In this document: piece by piece, positions 45,527 through 55,073 of the stretch
Layout: each line of letters begins with the position of its first letter
How positions within the stretch are numbered: position 1 is the stretch's first letter
Source: Cyanophora paradoxa
Lineage: Eukaryota; Glaucocystophyceae; Cyanophorales; Cyanophoraceae
Length of the DNA: 64,000 nucleotides
Direction: 5' to 3'
Assembly (NCBI GenBank): GCA_004431415.1
Contig: QPMI01000482.1
Location: 186,001 to 250,000, forward strand
Notes under the pieces: model-generated
Database searches by the model: none
What the model was told of the DNA's origin: nothing
What the model saw: the letters and a program-made list of their open reading frames with translations, nothing else
Made by a program: the position numbers and the translations under genes

Positions 45527-48500
45527 ATGTCCTACATCTTGAAGAAGCCAGTGCCACTTCGTAGATCTCCAGATTTCGTTGATGATCGACTCATAAATAT
45601 TCGCGTTTTCGGAAGCATCTTGGCAGACTTCAATGCTGATCGTGACATCCACAGGACCGAGTTTAGTCGACCAGCTGCATTAATTCTGCGGAACTCCCAC
45701 GTTGGTGCCCCGGATATTGCACAGAGATTCTGTCTTGGTCCCACTGAGAACTTTGTTGCTGAAATTATTGGGTCCAGGGCGTTGCCACGACACCTTCGCA
45801 TTGCCTCCTCAGGCACAGTCTCCAAGTATGATTCCGGTAGATTGATATTTAGGCTACAAAATGATAGAGGGGTCCACACATCAGCTCTACGTCTAATTGA
45901 TGAATCAAATGATGTCGCAAACAAAACTGCAGCTCACATCACTGGGCGAATTCTCCTTGGCGAAGATGCTGCAATATCAGTGCTTGCATCACAAATTCAG
46001 CCGTTCCCCTGGGATTTACTATATACCGATGCACGAGAAGCAAATCTTCTTTTCGGGTTTGATGTAAATCAAATCGATACCGAGCCAGCCACCAGGTTCG
46101 ATATTCCTGGATGCACCTTCGGCTCTATCTTGATTGAGGCTGACAGGCACCTGCTCCCGGCATTGCATGATAGATATGACCTAGGGCTTCGCACCAGGCA
46201 GTGGAGAAATATTCATGGAACTAATATTTATCAGGATGGTAAGAAGGTTAGCACCGAAGAGCAGGTTATCAACATTTTCAACTACTACTTCGGACCTATT
46301 GTCCCTATACCACCTCTTCCAGGGTTACCAAAGCCGCCAATCCCGGATGGACCTGGTCGAGAGCGAGTTGCTGATGAGACAGTTCCTTTTGGTCAACATA
46401 TTGTCAGTTGGAGCAAGTTCGCAATAAACCTATCTTCGAACCGAAAAAACAAATAGATGAACAGTATTTACCTCCTGAAATCGATATATTAGAGCTTGAT
46501 GATTACCAATTTGTCCCAGATGAGGAAGAGTATTTACCTGACGGTTTCGACCCGCAAGAGTATGAGTATGATCAATACGACCCAAATGAGGAAGAGTATT
46601 TACCCGATGGTTTAGATCCACAAGAGTATGAGTATGAACAGAATTATGAACCCCATGAGGAATATTTAGCAGATGGTCTCGAACCACCAGTTGTGGATTA
46701 TGAGCAACCTTATGAACCCCATGAGGAGTTTTTACCAGATGGTTTACAACCGGAGCTTTTTGAGTTCTTTCCAGATTGGGAACAGATCAACAACAAACCA
46801 GCGAGATATCCACCAGAGGATCACAACCATGATTGGGATGAGATCTTGGGTAAACCTGAGAAATATCCACCTGAAGATCACAGGCATGATTGGGGCGATA
46901 TCGATGGAATTCCACCTGAGTTTCCGCCAGAAGACCATTTACATATTTGGAGCGAAATACGAGAGCAGCCCACTTTTGCATCAGCAGGAAATGTATTATT
47001 AGGAGATATTAACAATGGTGTGAGTCTCTACCAAAATATAAACACACCAGAAAGATTACAATTAAACGATTATTATGTGAATCGTCAGGGAATCGATGCA
47101 GGCACCACAATGGACGGTGAATTGTATATTAGACCACCCACAAGGGATGTAATATTACCACTTGGTGGTGGAATTGAAATTAAAAATACAAAACCAGGAA
47201 TCTACTTAACAAACTACTACCCTGATGATGTCCCGATGACAGATAGTCTAATTTCTCTACCATCTGATCCGGCAAACTATGATAACAAAGATGCAACAAT
47301 ACAAATTAATGTTACGAATGTTAGCGATTTAGACGGATCAAGACCAAAACTTATATTCAGTCGTGAACAACTCGCAGCAGAAACACTTTTAGGAGATCGC
47401 GATGATTATAAACAATGTGAGGTAGCATGGATTAAAACAAATTATAATGGTGGAGTTCCTGAGGGTCTTTTAGAAATCAATCAGAGAGCCTCAGCGAAAA
47501 ACATTCATAACGAAAATATTTCAAGAGTCGTAACAGAAGATTATTTTAGATGGGATAATATCCCTGACGCACCCGAAAAATTCCCACCAGAAGACCATGA
47601 ACATGTTAAAGCCGATATTACAGATTTCGCACATGAACACGTCAAAGCCGATATTACAGATTTTGCCCACACTCACACAAAAGATCAAATAACAGATTTC
47701 GCACATGAACACGTCAAAGCCGATATTACGGATTTCGCACATGAACACGTCAAAGCGGATATTACAGATTTCGCCCATACTCACACAAAAGCAGATATCT
47801 CAGACTTTGCCCATACTCATCTAAAAGCAGATATTACAGACTTTGCACATGCTCACACAAAAGCAGATATCACAGATTTTGCACACACCCACCTTAAAGC
47901 AGATATTACAGACTTTGCACATACTCACCTAAAAGCAGATATTACAGATTTTGCACATACCCACACAAAAGTGGATATCTCAGATTTTGCACATAGGCAC
48001 AATTGGGACGAAATAGACGAACAGCCAGTTTTTGCCCAATTGAATGCAATCGGAAACGTTTTTAATGGAGTCACACTTTACCAATCGAGTAATACACCTG
48101 AAAGGCTATTTTTGAATGATCATTATGTTAGTCTCAATGGTTCATTTACAGGTCAAGACGGCACACCGATGGTGGGAACTCTTGCAGTAAGATTACCCAG
48201 GGATCCAATCGTAAATGGAGTGTATAGTGGCGATTTTAATGTAGGAATTAATGATACTTTCCCCAGTATCTATGTCACGAATTATCACCCGGGTGAAACA
48301 GGACAAGTAGCGGATTTTTCAGCAGCGATACAAGTAAATGTAACAGATCAAAGCGCATATGATGGAGCAAGACCTAAAATAGTTTTCACAAGGGAGAAAG
48401 TTGTAAACTACCTTCCTGTTGCGGGACAACCCACAGATGATCACGGTAAATGTGAGATGGCGTGGATTAAAACGTTATCAGGTGGCGCCTTAGAAGTCAA

Positions 48501-51075
48501 TCAGAGAATGGCGGCGAAAAACTTACACAATACCACCCTTTCCGGTGTTGTTACAGATGATTACTTAGAAAACAAAGATTATGTTACAAATACAGAATTA
48601 CAGTTAGCTGTTACAGATTTTGTTACAGATACCGAATTAACGTCAGCTCTTGCGAATTATCTACCTCTCACAGGTGGAACTGTAACAGGAATTGTAAACG
48701 CTACCACTTTACAAATTGGTGGAACAACAATTCCAAAAGGTTACGATTTCGACCAATTAGATGTGGTTTCGACAGACAGGAGCGCAAATAATTGGAACTT
48801 AGGATGGACACCAAGAACCGGACAAACAGGATGTTATACAACACCACAAAATGATGAAGATTGTAGCGCTTGTTTTATGCGTTGGACAGTTCCAGAAGGT
48901 ATGAAATCGTTTTACATCCAGCACATGCCGTGGTATAATGGTAGATACTTTGATATTTACGGGCAAACTGTGAATGGATATCAACATTTCTTAAAACGAG
49001 TTAATGATTATCAAGGAATCCTATCAGTTAATAATGATGGAACCAATAATACTATTTTGTTCACTTCTATCAATTGCGAATTTTACACAAAGATATATAT
49101 TCAAGGTCGAAAAGGTCGCATTCATCTCACAGGTGTTTTTGGGTGGAGCAGACAGAGAGCAACAGATAATGAATTGGGCATGATCTCTTGGGATAATATA
49201 TTTAGCAAACCGTCATTTTACTCAGCCGCAGACCTTCCAGCAACAGCAAAATGGACAACTAACACATGGTTAAAATCAACAGACAATATAGAAAGATTTT
49301 GGTTCGGTAATAATGATTGCACATATATACGAGGATATGGAAACTCTGAAAATGTATGTGTGGAGTTTCGCAATGGCTCCGATTTAGCATTATTAAAATC
49401 ATATAATAATGGTAATTTATGGATAGGAAGAGGTTTAAATGTCACTACAAGTGTAAGCGCAGCATCAATTACAGCAACTACTATAAATGCAACAACCATA
49501 GATGTTGCAACACTAAAAAGAAATGGTTATGACGTTCCGAAATGTTATGCTTTTGATGACACAGTAGCAGGTGGCGCTTATCAGTTATCGAGCGGAACTT
49601 GGATAGTTGGATATGGAAACTCTTGGGATCCAGGATATAATTATGGAAGTTATGCATATAACAGTGAATCCGATGATACAGCAGTTCCTACAACTACTTG
49701 GATTCAATACACAATCCCAGCAGCATTAGTAAATGGGACAGCATTCCTTACACATTTACCATGGTATAATTGCCGTTATTTTGAAATTTGGGGAGTCCGT
49801 AGTAATGGAGCAGTCGTATTTATTACGAGAGTTAATAACTATCAACCACATGACGGCAATAGCGACGGTTACCACAACGGGTTAAACAATGTCCCTATTT
49901 TCCTTGCCGGTCGATTTACTCACATCCGCATTTATCCAAAAGTCGGAAGAGTTCACATTATGGGTATTGGTTTTACACACGATCGCGCACATAGTAGTTC
50001 TCATGGTGGTTCAACCGGTTTTATTCATTGGAATAATGTTTACAGTAAACCTACTATTCCTACATCCTATTTGTCGTTAACAGATGTTACCAATTCGATT
50101 GGAAACATTACGAGTTTTGATGTGGTTTCAGGATGGAATAGTGCAACTGTATATTTCACAGGATCTTGGGGAACAGGATGGAAACCTACAACAGACAATC
50201 CAGTAGAAGGATTTTATAGCACCATTACTGATGATCAAACCAGCAGTGACTACATGCAAATGGAAGTTCCCAGTGGAATGCGAACATGTCATGTCCAATA
50301 TTTCTGTTGGACAAATTGCAGATATTTCGATATTGGAGGTTATCGAAACAATAGATGGAATCACATAATGCGAGTAAATACCTATCAGAATATTTCAAAT
50401 GTAGCCGATTCAAATTGGCATGATGGGTTAACATGGACATCCTTCTTTTGTGCGAATTTCTCACATATTCGATTTATTGCAAGAAAGGGGAGATGTCACA
50501 TTGGGATGATTGGATGGACAAAAGAAGTAGGAAGAACAGCACCAGCAAATGGGATGATCAGTTGGGATAATGTGTTCAGTAAACCAGGAACAGCAGTATG
50601 GTCGCATAACACATGGTTAGCATCAACAGAAGGCTATTCCCGTTTCTATTTTTCCAGTGATGGAACAACATATATAAGAGGACATGGAACATATGTTTGT
50701 GTGTGGAGAGATGCAAATGATTGGGATATGGCTTCGTTGGATAATGTAGGGACATTTTGGGTAAGGACACAATACCTTGCAAGTGATAGGAGATACAAAA
50801 CAGATATTAAGAAGCTAACAGGGGCGTTGCCAGCAATTGAAAGATTAGAAGGGGTGTCTTACAAGAAAAAAGATACCCAAAATGGTAGAACCTGTTTAGG
50901 ACTAATAGCACAAGATGTGGAGAAAGTGATACCAGAAGTTGTTGGAAAAGGAAAGGATGGGTTGTTAGCAATTGAATACACAGCATTGGTTCCTGTTCTC
51001 ATAGAAGCCGTTAAAGAATTATCCCAGAAATGCAAGAGTTTACAAGATCAAATAGACCAATGGCGCAGTCGCTAG
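45527..51075 (+). CDS. Giant fibre protein with S74 chaperone end (frame break near 46405)
   Basis: A first frame (45527-46456) carries an N-terminal virion-anchoring-type region ending near HGTNIYQDGKKVSTEEQ. The second frame (from 46408; LEQVRNKPIFEPKKQ) continues to 51075, so one indel near 46405 splits a ~1,840-residue protein. Next come acidic repeats (EEEYLPDGLDPQEYEYEQ), W..I.GKP.KYPPEDH units, and about twelve 14-residue repeats of DITDFAHTHLKA type (47600-48000), as in phage fibres. A long strand-rich shaft with three similar W.NGRYFDI-type modules follows. The end, SDRRYKTDIKKL…GLIAQDVEKVIPE…YTALVPVLIEAVKEL, is a Peptidase_S74 intramolecular chaperone that trimerises and then cleaves itself off. 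Probable host-receptor fibre. Confidence 0.88.
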
Positions 51076-51139
51076 ACAAGCTAGCTCGCCTGCGGTCAGG
51101 CTGCTTAACTGCCGTAATAAAAATGTCTCAGTATAATAA

Positions 51140-51448
51140 ATGGCGACGTATCCACTCGGTGGATCTCCTTCCACTACTTCTGAGCCTGTCGCTCTTGCAT
51201 TCGATACTATCAAACTTGTAGCAGCACTACAAACTGTCGAAAAAACGATACAACAAACTAACAAACTGTCCCCAGTTGTTCATGAATATAAAAACCTCTT
51301 GGTTAATGTCCTTGCGCAATCGGCTTATGGTGATCCTGTTGCTAAATACTCTGAGTGCGATAGCAATATCAAAGCAATGACAGCCAATATTCAAGCTCTT
51401 TCTGTTGCTTACCAAGCCCTTGGAGCGAATCTAATCACTTTGGCTTGA
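51140..51448 (+). CDS. Small helical protein, 102 aa
   Basis: The protein is mostly helical (FDTIKLVAALQTVEKTIQQTN…; IKAMTANIQALSVAYQALGANL), possibly a trimeric or coiled-coil virion component. I do not recognise the family. It follows the fibre gene in the same orientation after a GC-rich repeat (51065-51110) that may end fibre transcription. GTATAATAA immediately precedes the ATG. Position between the fibre and two paralogous strand-rich proteins suggests a structural role. Confidence 0.6.
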   Translation: MATYPLGGSPSTTSEPVALAFDTIKLVAALQTVEKTIQQTNKLSPVVHEYKNLLVNVLAQSAYGDPVAKYSECDSNIKAMTANIQALSVAYQALGANLITLA

Positions 51449-51504
51449 TGGTAGTTTGGCTTGTCTGCCGACTTTTTTTTCTTTCCTTCTTAGTAAAATA
51501 AGCA

Positions 51505-52359
51505 ATGGGCGAATATAATCGGGTTCAGTTACCTATCTATTCACTTGGATCCCCTGCAAATCATTTTCGCCAACACGAAGTCAATGATGAGGTTCGCGGT
51601 CTGGAATCCACTGAACGACCTAATTCGAATGGTAACTCTTTTGACAAAAACTCAATGATTCGAGTAAAAGAACTTCGAGCTGACAAGAACTCAGGTGTGG
51701 TTAAAACAACTCGACTACTCGTATCTAATGCCAACTTCTTCCAACCAACTAATGGTGGCCCTGATGCTTATGGTGTTGATCTGAAAGCCCTTGACTTCGA
51801 TAAGAATTCTGCTGCTGTTACTGTGAGATCAGGAGGAGCTTTTATTGGCGGTGGCTGCAGAATTTCAGGTCAACTCTCTTCTTCGATTGCATACAATGAT
51901 GTCCCGGATTCCCTTGAACAAAATGTTGAAAATCCACAACGAATTCGGTTCTATACACCAGTTGCACAGCAACCTTTTCTTCACTTCTATGTTGCATCAT
52001 CTGTCACTCTTGAAAATTCAGAGTTGGTTTCCATTACAGGAACTGATCGTGTGAGAAGGAATATTCCTCTTCCCACAGCAATGCTTTCGATGTGCAGAGC
52101 AAACAACAATCAACCAGGTCACAATTACCTTTTCTTTGTTCAAGCATCAAATCATTTCGGTCGGGGATATTGTGTATATAACAATTTGACATTTACTTAT
52201 GATCTGTTTGTCACTGATGTAGGAGTTTACAATACTATGATTATGGGACTCAGAACAGATATAGCAGCTGTTTCGGCACTTCGTGGTGTGAATGTTGCTG
52301 ATATCTTTACAACCGGATTTTACCAGGAGCCAGATGTTATTGACGATCCTACTCCGTAA
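51505..52359 (+). CDS. Strand-rich structural candidate, paralog 1
   Basis: The 284-residue protein is clearly paralogous to that at 52933-53760: SLGSPANHFRQHEVNDEVRGLEST against SLASPANHVLQHATFDDVEGLEST; ELRADKNSGVVKTTRLLVSNANF against ELRCDKNNGIVKTTKLLVTNANF; SGGAFIGGGCRISG against TGGAYIGDGLRVGG. The family is unknown to me. The composition (beta-rich, aromatic, few charges) and the location next to the fibre suggest a receptor-binding or vertex protein. The 3' end overlaps the HNH gene by 11 bases. Confidence 0.7.
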   Translation: MGEYNRVQLPIYSLGSPANHFRQHEVNDEVRGLESTERPNSNGNSFDKNSMIRVKELRADKNSGVVKTTRLLVSNANFFQPTNGGPDAYGVDLKALDFDKNSAAVTVRSGGAFIGGGCRISGQLSSSIAYNDVPDSLEQNVENPQRIRFYTPVAQQPFLHFYVASSVTLENSELVSITGTDRVRRNIPLPTAMLSMCRANNNQPGHNYLFFVQASNHFGRGYCVYNNLTFTYDLFVTDVGVYNTMIMGLRTDIAAVSALRGVNVADIFTTGFYQEPDVIDDPTP

Positions 52360-52870
52360 AATTTAGATGCAGGAATGGCTTGTCTGCTTCAGAAGTATGT
52401 TCAAGAGCGTAAGCATCGCGGGCACGAGCAGCTTCTTCTGCGGTTGCAAAGTAACCAATGTGCTTATTGCGACCATTTACTCTAAATAGAGCTCGCCATT
52501 TGTTCTTAGACTTGTTATAGCATACCCCTATATACCCACTCGAGTTATTTTTTTGAAGCATTTGATTTAATGATTGCTGTTTCTTTGTAGCAAGGCGTAG
52601 ATTCTCACGTCTATTATCCAGTTTATTACAGTTAATGTGATCTATAGAAAACCCTGGATTGACTGATCCCACAATTATCTGATGCATTCTTGTTGTCGTC
52701 TTCTTTCCATTAACAGTGATATTACAGATAGCATAACCCTTTTTATCAAGATTCCAACGTTTCTCATTTACCAGCTCTGCATCAGCTGCTAATATCAAAG
52801 AATATGCCACTATTCCAGTTCGTCCATAGATAGGAATAGCAAGTTCTCCATGTGCAATTTCGATCTCCAT
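52349..52870 (-). CDS. HNH homing endonuclease with AP2 domain (3 of 3)
   Basis: The 173-residue protein has an N-terminal GIVAYSLILAADAELV module, HNH core FSIDHINCNKLDNRRENLR and AP2 domain (SGYIGVCYNKSKNKWRALF…HIGYFATAEEAARARD). It is more diverged from the other two copies than they are from each other. It sits between the two paralogous structural candidates in opposite orientation. Intact. All three copies end near a neighbour's stop codon with an overlap of a few bases, which would leave the neighbour undamaged. Confidence 0.9.
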   Translation of the reverse strand: MEIEIAHGELAIPIYGRTGIVAYSLILAADAELVNEKRWNLDKKGYAICNITVNGKKTTTRMHQIIVGSVNPGFSIDHINCNKLDNRRENLRLATKKQQSLNQMLQKNNSSGYIGVCYNKSKNKWRALFRVNGRNKHIGYFATAEEAARARDAYALEHTSEADKPFLHLNFTE

Positions 52871-52932
52871 CTGGACAGTCTTCCTTTTGCCTTGTTATTC
52901 TATATATTCATTTTCTTTAAGTCATAACAATA

Positions 52933-53760
52933 ATGGCTGAATCAATAGAGCGTATTGTTACAGCTCAGCTTTCATTAGCCAGTCCAGCAAATCACGTTCT
53001 ACAACACGCTACTTTTGACGATGTGGAAGGTCTTGAATCAACAGAGGTTCAACCGACAATGAATACCTTCGGATCTACACATAAACTTAGATTGCAGGAA
53101 CTCAGATGCGATAAAAATAATGGTATAGTTAAGACAACGAAACTTCTTGTCACAAATGCAAATTTTAGCGCAAATTATGGCGATCCAGACAGCTATAGCT
53201 CCCCTATTTCGACTTATTCTTTCGAATCTAGGTCAGGAGCGATCAACTGCAAGACAGGGGGAGCATATATTGGTGATGGTTTGCGTGTTGGGGGAACAAT
53301 CGGAGCTCCTCTCTTCGTGAACGACACGCCAAACCCGATCGACAATCTGACGCGGATTCGCACCTATGTCCCCGGTATGAATGCACCGTATATTATAAAG
53401 ATCTTTCCAATCGTTGTTAATGAGCAGACATCAGTAGTTGATTCTCTGGTTGAAATTGGTGATCATTATAAGGTAGTAGTCGATATTCCACCAGATATTT
53501 ATGCGCTCTGCCAGGTTGAGGGTGGAACTCCGAATATTTCAGTTGTAATCACACCCTACGACAATTTCGGGATCGCGTATCATGGTGTAAATTTCGGATT
53601 AGAAGATTATCAGTTTTTAGTAAGAGCAACGAAATTCGGTATTTATAAATGCATTCTCTTCGCTGAACGAACCGATGCTATTGCTAAACAGAACACATAT
53701 GCAGAGTACTACGGCACTAATAGGTACTTCCCCATTTTCGGACAGGATACGGCTCCATAG
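52933..53760 (+). CDS. Strand-rich structural candidate, paralog 2
   Basis: The 275-residue protein is paralogous to that at 51505 over its whole length. Near its end both share an aromatic/Gly pattern (GIAYHGVNFGLEDYQFLVRATKFGIYKCILF against GRGYCVYNNLTFTYDLFVTDVGVYNTMIM). Function unknown; probable virion surface protein from position. Such tandem duplication followed by divergence could reflect adaptation of host range, which is inference. Confidence 0.7.
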   Translation: MAESIERIVTAQLSLASPANHVLQHATFDDVEGLESTEVQPTMNTFGSTHKLRLQELRCDKNNGIVKTTKLLVTNANFSANYGDPDSYSSPISTYSFESRSGAINCKTGGAYIGDGLRVGGTIGAPLFVNDTPNPIDNLTRIRTYVPGMNAPYIIKIFPIVVNEQTSVVDSLVEIGDHYKVVVDIPPDIYALCQVEGGTPNISVVITPYDNFGIAYHGVNFGLEDYQFLVRATKFGIYKCILFAERTDAIAKQNTYAEYYGTNRYFPIFGQDTAP

Positions 53761-53799
53761 CCGCATTCCTTTGTTTTTTTTATATTTTTCCATTAATAG

Positions 53800-54135
53800 A
53801 TGGATTTGCTTCGAAAATGTATGGATATGTTCCATCTCAACGTCACCAGCAAATTGAATTGTAGTTGCTGCGAGACGACCATTAACCTCGAAATATCGGA
53901 CACTGAGGGCTCTCGCACCCCAGAAGCTCAGGCTTCGCCTATCAACACACCCAGGACTTCTAGGTCCAATTCTCCATTTACTCGAACTGATTCACCTGTA
54001 CCTTGGCTTGATGCTGAAGGCCGAAGATTGTCGTGGCCTCCCCCAGATATCCCGAAGCCAATGAAAAGAAGAAAGTCCTTGCTATCAAGTTTCAGAAAGG
54101 AGAAGACTCCAGTTTCGGAAAAGCAGCCAGATTAA
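53800..54135 (+). CDS. Small Ser/Pro-rich protein with Cys cluster
   Basis: The 111-residue protein has a basic start, LNCSCCETTINLEI near residue 20, then a Ser/Thr/Pro-rich stretch (SPINTPRTSRSNSPFTRTDSP) and a basic end (KPMKRRKSLLSSFRKEK). It is the last gene before the right terminal repeat. The family is not recognised. The SP/TP sites resemble phosphorylation targets, and the protein could be regulatory or packaged. TTTATATTTTT lies just upstream of the ATG. Confidence 0.6.
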   Translation: MDLLRKCMDMFHLNVTSKLNCSCCETTINLEISDTEGSRTPEAQASPINTPRTSRSNSPFTRTDSPVPWLDAEGRRLSWPPPDIPKPMKRRKSLLSSFRKEKTPVSEKQPD

Positions 54136-54141
54136 GTGGAT

Positions 54142-54714
54142 GAGGCCGCACCAGAGCGCTCTTGGGACACGAAGTGCTTCAATGTACTCATCATTATCGC
54201 CTAGATAGAGCTAAACGCTTTTCCTCTGGTTGCTTCAATGTTCTCATCATTTCGCCTAAAATTAACCTAAACGTGCTTCCTCTGTTAGCTTCATCGTACT
54301 CATCTATATCGCCTAAAATTAACCTAAACGTGTTTCCTCTGTTAGCTTCAATGTACACTTCATTATCGCCTAAAATTAAGCTAAACGTGTTTCCTCTGAT
54401 AGCTTCATTGAACACATTAATATCGTCTAGACTATTCTTACTTGTTGCTCTGCAGACCGCGCGCAAGGGGGGCCGCGCTCCTCTTCGTCTATTCTTCTTC
54501 ACAGCTCTGCCTTGTATAGTCGTCAGATATTGCTAGGCTTCGTCCTAGGGAGTGGGTCGGTAGACGTAACAAGAGAGCGGGGTAGACGTAACGAGAGAGC
54601 GGGGTTGGAGTGATAGCGGGGTGGACGCTAGGGCTGGTGCAGCGAGAGAGGTGGTGATGGGATGGGGGTGGCGAAGAGGGGTGGGCCACCGTGGTGGGCT
54701 CTCTCTCATTTTTT
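54142..54714. repeat. Right terminal inverted repeat of element 2
   Basis: This is the reverse complement of 31321-31895, identical in the parts compared apart from the terminal homopolymer. It ends CTCTCTCA plus six T, followed directly by the GCTGGA duplication. Confidence 0.95.
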
Positions 54715-54720
54715 GCTGGA
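54715..54720 (+). repeat. Target-site duplication, right copy (GCTGGA)
   Basis: Second copy of the 6-bp target site; the first is at 31315-31320. Confidence 0.9.
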
Positions 54721-54838
54721 GGGGGCGGGCTACAGCCTGATGAGCAGCGCTTCCACAAGTTTCGACACGCATTTCAGCAAGAATGTGTACCATCATGATC
54801 ATCGCATGACCGTCGAGAAGTTGTATTTTAGGATCTGA
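54715..54838 (+). pseudogene. Host gene, 3' part, after the virus insertion
   Basis: Joining 31320 to the base after the second GCTGGA gives a continuous frame, …KAMNALEGAGYSLMSSAS…, that runs to …VEKLYFRI and a TGA at 54836-54838. The reading frame across the empty site supports a coding exon as the target. Product not recognised. The following 54839-55073 contains a ~20-base poly-C tract (near 54861-54880) and no gene. Confidence 0.5.
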
Positions 54839-55073
54839 ACTTGTCCTGCACATTGGCCCCCCCCCCCCCCCCCCCCCCAGGCCCTGTAGATGGGACCCGT
54901 AGGCCCAGCTAGCACGCGTGCGGGCCTCGAGCTCGATCCCTGCTGTCCGGACAATCCTCTTAATCAAGAAAAGATCAAGCGCTTCATGAAAAGCAAAGCG
55001 ATCGCTGGCATGAAATTACAGGCGGGGAGCGCTGGCGGCCCTCTACGGGGCGACTGGGGGCCGGGCGGGTTCG

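Larger units (their letters stand above)
31321..54714. mobile_element. Element 2: complete integrated polinton-like virus (23.4 kb)
   Basis: The element is bounded by ~574-bp terminal inverted repeats and a GCTGGA duplication. Gene content: protein-primed PolB, rve integrase, packaging ATPase, double-jelly-roll-type major capsid protein, two minor-capsid candidates, long fibre, phospholipase and three HNH-AP2 endonucleases. This is the core set of polinton-like viruses. No Ulp1-like protease is seen. Base composition is clearly lower in GC than the flanking host. PolB, integrase, MCP, fibre and one small gene each carry a frame break, so the copy may be defective unless these are read errors. 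Confidence 0.93.

Noticed and set aside
47600-48000. Regularly spaced repeats that could suggest a CRISPR-like array
   Set aside because: They are 42-base in-frame repeats encoding DITDFAHTH units in a fibre gene, with no spacers.
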